DNA from: Deltaproteobacteria bacterium
GTDB taxonomy: Bacteria > Myxococcota_A > UBA9160 > UBA4427
Reading direction: 5' to 3'
NCBI GenBank assembly: GCA_002719955.1
Contig: PBFW01000001.1
Location: forward strand, 11,429-75,428
Length of the DNA stretch: 64,000 bases
Below are positions 1-7,634 of the stretch, piece after piece. Within the stretch, counting starts at the first letter, position 1; the number at the start of each line of letters is the position of its first letter. The position numbers and the translations under genes were made by a program. The notes under the pieces were generated by a model that did no database searches, was not told the origin of the DNA, and saw only the letters and a program-made list of their open reading frames with translations.

Positions 1-219
1 CGAGAGATGATCGCTCGCGACCGGGTGAACGCCTGTGAACCGCACGCCCATTCCGAGGGGAAGATTCGGTCGCTGGAGGTTGCCCGGGACATTCGCGAAG
101 ACGACGACGCCGTCGATTTCGAAGGAATAATCAACGAGGTCGAAGACAATCTTCAGGCTCGCACCATCTATGCTGGCCCGCGCGGATTCGATCATCAGGA
201 CGAAGTGCCTGGCCGACAT
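1..219 (-). CDS. PilZ-like domain protein, N-terminal part, cut by window edge
   Basis: The minus-strand frame from the ATG at 219 stays open to the first base (73 codons). An in-frame TAG lies just upstream, so 219 is the first possible start. The later residues alternate beta-strand-like segments and end in GMGVRFTGVHP, which resembles the final strand of PilZ (c-di-GMP binding) domains with its GxGVxF signature. The usual RxxxR and DxSxxG ligand motifs of the PilZ N-terminus are not evident. It may therefore be a degenerate or atypical PilZ, and the family call rests mainly on the C-terminal half. The remainder lies outside the window. Confidence 0.45.
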   Translation of the reverse strand, partial: MSARHFVLMIESARASIDGASLKIVFDLVDYSFEIDGVVVFANVPGNLQRPNLPLGMGVRFTGVHPVASDHLS

Positions 220-266
220 GAGTGCTGAATCGGGCTATCCCCGGCCGCGCCTGAGCCCCGCACAAT

Positions 267-536
267 TCAGCCACTCTTTCGGGGGGTGGGTGACGGGGAT
301 CGAATCGCAGGAGGCTCCTCTCGAGTCGGTTTTGACCTCGTCCCCAAGGGGCAACCCCTCTTCAGCGACGGGAGTGGAGAGATGTTTTCGAGGAATGTCT
401 GCACCTGACAATAGGTGAGGTCGTCGGGGTCACCGCCCGATTCCCAGACCTGCAGCCAGAGGTCGTGACGGGAAACGCGTCGGTTCACCGCGACGCAGAT
501 CTCATTGTACAGGTATTCGAAATAGCGCCTCGTCAT
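267..536 (-). CDS. small hypothetical protein (89 aa)
   Basis: Minus-strand ATG at 536, TGA at 267. The first 60 residues look like a genuine compact helical protein (MTRRYFEYLYNEICVAVNRR, then DLWLQVWESGGDPDDLT and QVQTFLE). The last 29 residues are Pro/Ser/Arg rich and low in complexity. I know no named family for it. The N-terminal block, with its mix of aromatic and acidic residues, is unlike the arginine-rich antisense translations common in this GC-rich DNA. It lies about 325 bases from the divergently oriented sigma factor. The C-terminal tail may be poorly conserved or result from a late frameshift. Confidence 0.5.
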   Translation of the reverse strand: MTRRYFEYLYNEICVAVNRRVSRHDLWLQVWESGGDPDDLTYCQVQTFLENISPLPSLKRGCPLGTRSKPTREEPPAIRSPSPTPRKSG

Positions 537-860
537 GGATTCGCTTCTCCCCGACCCGACCCCGCGGTCTCGCTTCCCGGTCTTCGGGTCAGGGAAGAGT
601 GGAGGCTCTCGCTCCGAAATTTCGGGGGAAAGCCCTTGGTCGTGATGTCGGTGGCCGACCGGACACGGCTCGCGGACGGCGCGCGCAGGAACTGCGATGG
701 GTCCGCTCTTCCGGCCCCTGGCCCGTGCCCGAACGTGCTTCTCTATACAGCCAAACCGGAACCCGAGTTCGAGCTGAATGAGCCGACGCGGACTCCCATG
801 CGGTAGGATGGCATCATTCACAGTCGAGCTTAGGGCCCCCCACGGGTCTATCAGCGGGAG
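537..860. other. intergenic region between small protein and sigma factor
   Basis: 324 bases between divergent genes. It presumably holds both promoters. I see no convincing gene, RNA or clear -35/-10 pair in it; frames open here translate into Arg/Pro-rich nonsense. Confidence 0.4.
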
Positions 861-1538
861 TTGAGATTGTCGGCAGAAGGCATCGGCAAAAATCGCCCAA
901 CCGAAGCGGCCGAGCAGCAGCTCTCCGGTTGGATGCGGGCGGCTCAGGCCGGTGATGCGGAAGCCTACCGAGCGCTCCTGCGCGCGATCCAGCCCAGGAT
1001 CCGCTCGATCGTTCGCGCAAAGATCCGCGATGAGGCGGCCGCCGAGGACGTGCTCCAGAATTCGCTGCTTTCGATCCACCGCGGTCGACGCACCTATCGC
1101 GCGGAGCGGCCCTTTGGCCCCTGGATGCGGGCGATCGTTCGCAACTCGATCATCGATCATTTTCGCGATCGCAAACGCAAGGCAGAGCGCGAGGTCGAGC
1201 TGATCGCCGAGGAATGGGCGGACGAAAGCGACGTCAGCGTGGAGAGTCGCGTGCCGCTCGTTCCCGAATTGGCGGATGCGCTCGCGGCTCTGCCGGACGG
1301 TCAGCGCGAAGCCGTGACGCTGATCCAGATCGAGGGTCTGTCCGTGGCCGAGGCTGCCCTGCGCGCCGGTGTCTCGGCCGGCGCCCTGAAGGTCCGCGCT
1401 CACCGCGGGTATCGGGCATTGCGCAAGATGCTCGCTGGTGCGCGTGAAGGGGGCGAGTGGAAATCTTCGATGCCGCTTTCGGGTGATGCTGCGCTATCCG
1501 GGTTGACTTCCAAACGAAGAACGAAGGGGGTGGGATGA
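861..1538 (+). CDS. ECF-type RNA polymerase sigma factor
   Basis: 225 aa, TTG start. Residues about 25-110 form sigma-70 region 2 (EDVLQNSLLSIHRG, PFGPWMRAIVRNSIIDHF). Residues about 140-195 form region 4 with its helix-turn-helix (LPDGQREAVTLIQIEGLS, AGVSAGALKVRAHRGYRALR). Regions 1.1 and 3 are absent, as in the extracytoplasmic function class. Its stop overlaps the start of the DUF1109/NrsF-type membrane protein by four bases (ATGA), the usual arrangement of an ECF sigma with its membrane anti-sigma. By analogy with Caulobacter SigF-NrsF, it probably responds to an envelope or oxidative signal relayed by that partner. The signal here is unknown. Confidence 0.85.
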   Translation: MRLSAEGIGKNRPTEAAEQQLSGWMRAAQAGDAEAYRALLRAIQPRIRSIVRAKIRDEAAAEDVLQNSLLSIHRGRRTYRAERPFGPWMRAIVRNSIIDHFRDRKRKAEREVELIAEEWADESDVSVESRVPLVPELADALAALPDGQREAVTLIQIEGLSVAEAALRAGVSAGALKVRAHRGYRALRKMLAGAREGGEWKSSMPLSGDAALSGLTSKRRTKGVG

Positions 1539-2191
1539 CGGGCTCGACCGATCGTCTGATCTCGGGGCTGGTCGACGACCTCGAGTCGGTCCGACCGCTT
1601 CCGCGCCTGCGATTCGCGTTCGCGATCGTCCTCGCGGTCTGGGCGACGGTGTTGGGCGTCGTCCTTTCGTCTCAGGAGACGCCGCTCGGGGCCCATTCGC
1701 TGCTGGCCGATCGCGTCTTTCTCGCGGCCTTCCTCGGACTTCTGGTCGCAGCACTGGGCGCAACGATGTCGGCGTTGGCGGCGGGTCAGCCGGGGCGCGA
1801 GCGCGCGGAGATCGTTGGCTTGACGATCTCGCTGGTCGGCCTGTTGGGCGCCGCGCTCGCCTGCGTCGTCGGGATGGGGAGCTTCGATCTGGCCGCGCAC
1901 CCCTCGCCGCCGGGTGCGGATGCGATGTGTTTTCAAAAGGGCGCATTAATGTCGGTGCTTCCATCGGGGGTCATCCTCAGTTTCCTCGTGCGGGGTTGGA
2001 CGGCGCATCCGATTCGGGCCGCCCTCACGGCCGCGGTCGCGGCGGGGGCGCTCGGAGCGACGATCGTGCACCTGAGCTGCGAACTCCTGGGCCCGCGTCA
2101 TCTGCTGATGGGCCATTTGAGCGTGCCGATCGTCCTGGGGTTGATCGGGCTCTATCCGCTCGGCGCGCTCTTGCGTCGATTGAGGAGCTGA
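1535..2191 (+). CDS. DUF1109/NrsF-type membrane anti-sigma factor
   Basis: 218 aa. It overlaps the sigma gene by ATGA, so the two are translationally coupled. After a short N-terminal cytoplasmic stretch (TDRLISGLVDDLESVRPLPR) there are about six hydrophobic segments with short loops. That is the length and topology of DUF1109 proteins, of which Caulobacter NrsF is the studied member. Known NrsF proteins hold their ECF sigma at the inner membrane and release it on stress, using cysteines. Cysteines are present here near residues 108, 131 and 176. Function is inferred from topology plus gene pairing. Confidence 0.75.
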   Translation: MTGSTDRLISGLVDDLESVRPLPRLRFAFAIVLAVWATVLGVVLSSQETPLGAHSLLADRVFLAAFLGLLVAALGATMSALAAGQPGRERAEIVGLTISLVGLLGAALACVVGMGSFDLAAHPSPPGADAMCFQKGALMSVLPSGVILSFLVRGWTAHPIRAALTAAVAAGALGATIVHLSCELLGPRHLLMGHLSVPIVLGLIGLYPLGALLRRLRS

Positions 2192-2267
2192 CGCGCGTCG
2201 GCTCGTTCCAACCTGCGCGGATCTTTCTTCGCTTTCGACCCCGGACTTCGCGCTAGGGTCTCGTACG

Positions 2268-2867
2268 ATGTCCTCTCGGCAGACTCGAATGCTCCTGATC
2301 CGTCACGGCGAGACACCCTGGAATGTGGCGGGGCGCTGGCAGGGACATGCGGATCCGGATCTGACGGAGGAGGGCTGGGGCCAGGCGCGCTCCGTGGCGC
2401 TTGCGCTCGCGGCGGAGTCCCTTCGCCCCTGGTCTCATATCGTCGCGAGCGATCTCTCGCGGGCGCGGCAGACGGCATCGGTGCTTGCGGAAAAGCTCTC
2501 CCTCTCGATCGAAATCGATGTGCGCTTGCGCGAACTCGATGTGGGTTCGTGGTCGGGTCTCACGCGCGCGGAGATCGAGGGGCGGGACCGCGAAACCCTG
2601 CTCGCCTTCGAGAGCGGGGAGCCGACGATCCGGCCGGGCGGGGGAGAATCACGCGTAGAGATCCGCGAGCGGGCGCATGATTTCGTTCGCGACCTGGCCG
2701 GTCGCCGAAGCGGCGCGCACGTGATCGTCGTAACCCATCTCGGCGTGATTCGCGCGCTCGTCCCCGGCGCCGAGCCGACGAACGCCGAGCGCATCGAACT
2801 CGTGGCGGAGGAGGTCGCTGCACGGGGGGTCGATCGGGTGAAGCGCAGGGAGGATGGCGCGCTCTGA
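2268..2867 (+). CDS. histidine phosphatase family protein (phosphoglycerate mutase-like)
   Basis: 199 aa. The catalytic signature LLIRHGETPWN sits at the N-terminus, with His13 as the expected phospho-acceptor. SDLSRARQTA and the acid region RELDVGSWSGLTRAEIE follow, and the second catalytic His lies in VVTHLGVIRAL (about residue 158). This is the complete branch 1 histidine phosphatase fold at normal length. Members include cofactor-dependent phosphoglycerate mutase, the CobC alpha-ribazole phosphatase and broad phosphatases. The sequence does not decide the substrate. It is a single gene, convergent with cstA downstream. Confidence 0.85.
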   Translation: MSSRQTRMLLIRHGETPWNVAGRWQGHADPDLTEEGWGQARSVALALAAESLRPWSHIVASDLSRARQTASVLAEKLSLSIEIDVRLRELDVGSWSGLTRAEIEGRDRETLLAFESGEPTIRPGGGESRVEIRERAHDFVRDLAGRRSGAHVIVVTHLGVIRALVPGAEPTNAERIELVAEEVAARGVDRVKRREDGAL

Positions 2868-2921
2868 GCGGCCGGGCGGATCGAACTCGGGCGGGTGCGT
2901 TCGATGGGTGCTCGGAGGATC

Positions 2922-4607
2922 TCAGGCCTTCACCGAGCCGACGCTCATCCCGGGCTCGACCTTTCGAAGAATCTGGAGTCCTTCGAAAAGGATCCAGAGG
3001 TCGAGGGCCAGGATCAGTGTTCCTGAAATCGAGAGCAGCCAGAGCGCTTCGAAATTCTCGTAGTAGTCCAATAGATTGCCGACCATCGCCCAGGCGGTCA
3101 CCGCCGAGACGGCCAGCATCGGGATCAGCGTGTAGAGGTGGGGCCGTCCCTGCTTCTTGAGCCAGATCGTGACGATCAGGAGCGTCACACCTGCGACGAG
3201 CTGATTCGTCGTTCCGAAGAGCGGCCAGAGCGCGAGTCCTCCCTGGCCGTCGCCCTGGGTGATGGCGAGGAGCAACGCCGCCCCGATGCCGATTCCGCCC
3301 GCGACGAAGCGATTCGAGAGCGGTTTGATGTCGTAGGCATCGGCCAGTTCGGCGAGGACGAGCCGTTGGATCCGGGCGCCGGTGTCCAGGGAGGTCGCGG
3401 CGAAGGCGATCACCATCACCGCCATGAAGGTTCTCGCGGTTTCGAAGGGGATGCCGAGGGCGGCAACGAAGCTGGCCCCACCGCTCACGAAGGCATCCAG
3501 CTTCGCGGCCAGTCCATTGGCGGCACCCCAGCTCGAGTAATGCGTCCACCAATCCGCCGAGCTCTCGAATCCCGCGGTCGCGGCCAGAACCGCCATCAGC
3601 CCGAGAAATCCCTCGGCGAGCATGGCGCCGTAGCCGATCGGGCGGGCGTCGGTCATGCGGGAAAGCTGTTTCGAGGTCGTTCCGGAGGAGACGAGACCGT
3701 GGAATCCCGAGATGGCGCCGCAGGCGATCGTGACGAAGAGAAAGGGGATCAGCGAGGGTGCTCCCTCCGGCGCGGCGTTCAGGGCCGGGGCGACGATTTC
3801 GGGTCGGAGGACGAGAAGGCCCGCGGAGAGAACGAAGAGGCCGGTGACCAGCTGGTGCGAATTGATGTAATCGCGGGGCTGGAGGAGCAGCCAGACCGGC
3901 ATGACGCTGGCCACGAAGGAATAGGCCAGGAGCAGGCAGACCCAGGTGGTGATGGAGATCGAGGTCAGTGCGGGGAGGGCGTGGGCGACGGCCCCACCGT
4001 AGAAAATGGCGACCAGCAGACCCGCATAACAGACCAGGGAGGGCAGGAACATCGGGAACCCGCGCTTGTAGACGAGCCAGCCGAGGATCATCGCGACGAG
4101 AATCTGGATGTTGATCGGGAAGATCGAACTCGGATTCGAGACGAAGAGGGTGGCGATGATGAAAGCGAAGACCGCGAGGACGACCCAGATGAGCAGCGAG
4201 ATGATGATCAGGAAAAGGGTGCGAACCCGGGGGCTGACGACGCGGCCGGCGATGTCACCGATGGAGCGGCCCTGGTGGCGGGCGCTGATGACGAGCGCCG
4301 AGAAATCGTGCGCGGCGCCCATGAAGACCGTGCCGACGCAGACCCAGATGAGTGCTGGGACCCAGCCCCAGATGACGGCGATGGCCGGGCCGACGATGGG
4401 AGCGGCCCCGGCGATCGAGGCGAAATGATGGCCCCAGAGGACGTGCAGTCGGGTCGGGACATAGTCGACGCCATCTTTCAGCTCACGCGATGGGACGGGC
4501 TCGTGGGGCGAGAGCGCGAAGATCGAACGCGACAGGAATCCGGAATAGAAGCGGTAGCCGAGGGCGAAGGTGACCAAGACCAGAGCGGCGAGAGTGGCGG
4601 CGTTCAA
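2922..4607 (-). CDS. cstA: carbon starvation protein A (CstA), peptide/pyruvate transporter
   Basis: About 561 aa from a TTG at 4607 preceded by GGAGAG at good spacing. An upstream ATG at 4682 would add 25 mostly charged residues and has no better ribosome site. The protein has many hydrophobic segments and the CstA signature WGHHFASIAGAAPIVGPAIA near the N-terminus, plus AAHDFSALVISARHQGRS. C-terminal membrane segments include the NQLVAGVTLLIVT stretch. CstA proteins are inner-membrane transporters induced by starvation that take up peptides or pyruvate. No BtsS/R-type regulator is adjacent. The VanZ-like gene lies upstream on the same strand, with about 145 bases between. Confidence 0.88.
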   Translation of the reverse strand: MNAATLAALVLVTFALGYRFYSGFLSRSIFALSPHEPVPSRELKDGVDYVPTRLHVLWGHHFASIAGAAPIVGPAIAVIWGWVPALIWVCVGTVFMGAAHDFSALVISARHQGRSIGDIAGRVVSPRVRTLFLIIISLLIWVVLAVFAFIIATLFVSNPSSIFPINIQILVAMILGWLVYKRGFPMFLPSLVCYAGLLVAIFYGGAVAHALPALTSISITTWVCLLLAYSFVASVMPVWLLLQPRDYINSHQLVTGLFVLSAGLLVLRPEIVAPALNAAPEGAPSLIPFLFVTIACGAISGFHGLVSSGTTSKQLSRMTDARPIGYGAMLAEGFLGLMAVLAATAGFESSADWWTHYSSWGAANGLAAKLDAFVSGGASFVAALGIPFETARTFMAVMVIAFAATSLDTGARIQRLVLAELADAYDIKPLSNRFVAGGIGIGAALLLAITQGDGQGGLALWPLFGTTNQLVAGVTLLIVTIWLKKQGRPHLYTLIPMLAVSAVTAWAMVGNLLDYYENFEALWLLSISGTLILALDLWILFEGLQILRKVEPGMSVGSVKA

Positions 4608-4752
4608 TCGGGTCTCTCCGTGGCGGCGGGGGCCTTGCGGTCGATGAGCGTACCAGATGAACGGCGCGTGTCGGAGAGGCAACGCGCAAGGGCGGCCCGA
4701 TCGCGGGAGATCGGCGGATCCTGCGCGGGCGGCGATCCGGGTGGAGACGGGC

Positions 4753-5307
4753 TCAGGCGGAGGACTCGGGGGCGGTGTGCATGCGCCGGGTGATCACGAT
4801 CAGCCCGACGATCGAGAGCGCCCCGCCCAGGACATCGATCGCCACGTCATAGGGGCTGCCCGAGCGGGTGTTCGAGAGGGCCTGGCGTGCCTCGTCCGCG
4901 GTCGCGAGGGTGGCGACGAGGAAGAGGGCTACCCAGCCCGCAGTGGCAAGATGGTTGCGTGAGGCAGCGAGCAGTGCTGCTCTGAAGGTCAGGATGGCGA
5001 GGATGGCGTATTCGACGAAATGGGCGGATTTCCGGATCGCCAGGAAGATCTTGAACCGAGTCCCGGGGTCCACATCTCCGATGAGCCACTCGAGCCAGGG
5101 ATAGATCGTGCGGCTCGTCTCGGCGAGCGAGAACTCATCCCCGCCCAGCACCCAGATCACGCCGACCCAGCAGGCGACCCACAGCCAGGCGCGGGCGATT
5201 CGCCCCCGTTCGGGTCGTCGCTGCCCGAACGCATCGGCCGCGTCGTTCGCGGGTTGGTTCTCGATGGCCGAAGGACCGTGTTCACGCGCGGGCAAGACTC
5301 TCCTCAT
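4753..5307 (-). CDS. VanZ-like family membrane protein
   Basis: 184 aa. A polar N-terminal tail of about 37 residues is followed by four hydrophobic segments. The VanZ family core is clear: IRKSAHFVEYAILAIL in the second membrane segment, and ADEARQALSNTRSGSPYDVA followed by DVLGG in the last part. VanZ of Enterococcus gives low-level teicoplanin resistance, but most homologues have no assigned role. Nothing around it suggests glycopeptide resistance. The start is the first ATG and could lie further in. Confidence 0.75.
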   Translation of the reverse strand: MRRVLPAREHGPSAIENQPANDAADAFGQRRPERGRIARAWLWVACWVGVIWVLGGDEFSLAETSRTIYPWLEWLIGDVDPGTRFKIFLAIRKSAHFVEYAILAILTFRAALLAASRNHLATAGWVALFLVATLATADEARQALSNTRSGSPYDVAIDVLGGALSIVGLIVITRRMHTAPESSA

Positions 5308-5406
5308 CGATCATCGCACCGGCCTCGGACCGGGGGGAGCGCAATCGGGTTCCAGCGGGGAGCGTAGCTCCGATCGCCACCGACTCTGGCTCGGTATTGT
5401 AGGGGT

Positions 5407-6453
5407 ATGTGTTCCCTCCAGATCGGTCTGATCTTCGAGACTTTTGAGACCTATCCGCGTCGCCCGGGTGATCCCTTGGACGCTCACGTGGAATTCGAGC
5501 CCGAAACGACGATCGAGGCCCTCGAGGGGGCCATCGAGAGCCTCGGGCACCGGCCGCGCCGCCTGGGTTCGCCCGCGGCGCTCCTGCGCTGCGCGGCGGC
5601 CGGAGATCTGGATTCTCTCGATGTGGCTTTCAATCTGGCGGAGGGGTTTGGGGGACGGAATCGGGAGGCTTGGGCGCCCGTCCTCCTGGAGATGCTGGGG
5701 ATTCCGGCGATCGGCTCCGATGCACTCTCCCTTTCGCTTTCCCTGGACAAGGCCTGGGCGAATCGCTGGCTGGCGGCGGTGGGAATTCCGGTGGCCGCCC
5801 AGACCACCTGTGCGAGCGCAGCCGACGCCCGAACGCTCTCGCTGCCGGCTGATTTTCCGCTCTTCGTAAAGCCTCGTTGGGAGGGGACGGCCAAGGGGAT
5901 TCGTGCGACCTCACGCGTGGAGACACGAGAGGAACTCGTCCGGGAGGTCGGGCGCGTCGTCACGAATTACGCCCAACCCGCGCTCGTCGAAGCCTTCGTG
6001 CCCGGCGCCGAGTACACGGTGACCCTGATCGGCAACGCGCCGCCGCTGGCCTTTCCGGCAGTGCAGCGGGCGTTGGAAGTCGAGAGCGGGATCGGGCTGC
6101 ACGCGCTCGAGGGGCCTGCGGCCGACATCGCACAGACTCCCCTCGACTATGTCGTGGCCGGGGTCCTCGATGGGGCACTCGAAACGCGGATGGCCGAACT
6201 CGCGGTCCGTGCTTTCGAGGCCCTCGAATGTCGGGACTTCGCGCGCGCTGATTTCCGGCTCGATCGCGCCGGCGAACCGGTCTTTCTGGAGATCAATCCG
6301 CTTCCGACCTTTGCGGCTGATGGGACCTTCGCCATTCTCGCTGAACTCGAGGGCTCTTCGCTCACGGAGATGCTCGGGCGGTGTGTCTCTGCCGGCCTTC
6401 GGCGATTGGGTCTCGAGACGGGCGATGAGCGCGAAAAAGGAGAGGCGGAATGA
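5407..6453 (+). CDS. ATP-grasp ligase, D-alanine--D-alanine ligase-like
   Basis: 348 aa. It has an N-terminal domain, a linker with DKAWANRWLAAVGIPV (the Ddl DK motif), the ATP-lysine strand FPLFVKPRWEGTAKGI, and the metal-binding end DFARADFRLD plus FLEINPLPTF. That is the Ddl-type ATP-grasp order at normal length. The family joins a carboxylate to an amine through an acyl-phosphate. The canonical Ddl ending (EiNtlPGmT) is altered to EINPLPTFAADG, so the substrate may not be D-Ala. It overlaps the downstream KamA-family gene by four bases, so the products are probably used together, for example activating an amino acid that the partner isomerises. That joint role is inference. Confidence 0.75.
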   Translation: MCSLQIGLIFETFETYPRRPGDPLDAHVEFEPETTIEALEGAIESLGHRPRRLGSPAALLRCAAAGDLDSLDVAFNLAEGFGGRNREAWAPVLLEMLGIPAIGSDALSLSLSLDKAWANRWLAAVGIPVAAQTTCASAADARTLSLPADFPLFVKPRWEGTAKGIRATSRVETREELVREVGRVVTNYAQPALVEAFVPGAEYTVTLIGNAPPLAFPAVQRALEVESGIGLHALEGPAADIAQTPLDYVVAGVLDGALETRMAELAVRAFEALECRDFARADFRLDRAGEPVFLEINPLPTFAADGTFAILAELEGSSLTEMLGRCVSAGLRRLGLETGDEREKGEAE

Positions 6454-7607
6454 GCGCTGTAGGGCGCGAAGCCCGAGTAGGGGAGGGCGCGGATACCCCG
6501 TCGCGCTGGCCCCTCGAGCCGAGCAGGCCGCCCAAAGGCGTGTCCCAGGAGGATTGGCGCGACTGGGGTTGGCAGATGCGTCATCGAATCCGCACCGCCG
6601 AGGCGCTCCGCGAGTGGATCGTGGCGAGCCCGGAGGAGGAATCTGCGATCGAAGCGCTGGCGAGCCGCTTTCGATTCGTGATCACGCCTTATTATGCGTC
6701 GCTCATGGAGCCGATGAATCCGGACTGCCCCATTCGGCGGCAGGTCGTTCCCCGTGCCGCGGAGTGGGCGGATGCGGCGGGGCTCGAAGATCCGCTCGAC
6801 GAGGTGGCTCATTCTCCGGTGAAGAATGTGATCCGGGTCTATCCCGATCGAATCGCGTTCTGTGTGAACAACGAGTGTGCGCTCTATTGTCGCTATTGTC
6901 TGCGCAAGCGGATGGTGGGGCTCGAGGGCTGGTCGATGCAGAAGCGCGAGCTCGAGGCCTCGCTCGAGTGGATCGCGGCGACCCCCGAGATTCGCGATGT
7001 GCTCCTCACGGGTGGCGATCCGTTGGTTTTTTCCGACGCGCGGCTGGAGTGGCTGCTCACGCGTCTTCGTGCGATCCCGCACGTCGAGTTGATTCGTCTC
7101 GGTACGCGTTTTCCAGTCACCTTGCCCTTTCGGGTGACGGAGGAGTTATGCGCGATGCTCGCGCGCTTCCATCCGATCTGGGTCAATACCCATTTCAATC
7201 ATCCGCGTGAGCTGACGGCGGATTCGGCGGCGGCGTGCGATCGCCTCTTGCGCGCCGGGATTCCGGTCGGGAACCAGAGTGTCCTGCTGGCGGGGGTCAA
7301 TGATTCCCTCGACCTGATGCGGTCGCTTTGCGAGGGGCTGGTGCGAATCCGTGTGCGACCCTACTACGTCTATCAGGCGCAGCTGCTTCGGGGGACCGAA
7401 CATTTTCGTGTCCCGATCGAGCAGGGGCTGGAGATTTTCCGACAGATGCGCGGTCGGACGAGCGGCTTTGCGATTCCCCAGTACGTTCTGGATACCCCCC
7501 ACGGAAAAGTGCCCCTCGATCATCCCTTTGCGAGGGGACGGGAGGGCGACGACTTCGTCGTGGAGGCGTGGAATGGGGCGATCTGGCGGGAACCGAATCC
7601 GCGGTGA
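6450..7607 (+). CDS. KamA-family radical SAM aminomutase
   Basis: 385 aa, with AGGAGAGG just before the ATG. The radical SAM cluster motif CALYCRYC places the three cysteines at 143, 147 and 150, followed by LRKRMVG and the glycine motif LLTGGDPLV. The C-terminal part has RPYYVYQAQL and the PLP lysine region DTPHGKVPL (Lys353), a shortened form of the usual DAPGGGGK. At the position of lysine 2,3-aminomutase Asp293 there is Gln311, while the Asp330 equivalent (Asp348) is kept. It should therefore move an amino group on a lysine-like substrate, but neither lysine nor glutamate mutase can be asserted. It is translationally coupled to the preceding ATP-grasp gene. Confidence 0.82.
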   Translation: MSAVGREARVGEGADTPSRWPLEPSRPPKGVSQEDWRDWGWQMRHRIRTAEALREWIVASPEEESAIEALASRFRFVITPYYASLMEPMNPDCPIRRQVVPRAAEWADAAGLEDPLDEVAHSPVKNVIRVYPDRIAFCVNNECALYCRYCLRKRMVGLEGWSMQKRELEASLEWIAATPEIRDVLLTGGDPLVFSDARLEWLLTRLRAIPHVELIRLGTRFPVTLPFRVTEELCAMLARFHPIWVNTHFNHPRELTADSAAACDRLLRAGIPVGNQSVLLAGVNDSLDLMRSLCEGLVRIRVRPYYVYQAQLLRGTEHFRVPIEQGLEIFRQMRGRTSGFAIPQYVLDTPHGKVPLDHPFARGREGDDFVVEAWNGAIWREPNPR

Positions 7608-7634
7608 CGAAGCGACTCGTGGAGCGCACTCGGT

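Noticed and set aside
3138..4793. 551-codon plus frame opposite cstA
   Set aside because: Composition (Asp/Gly/Arg repeats) is that of an antisense translation of a membrane protein gene.
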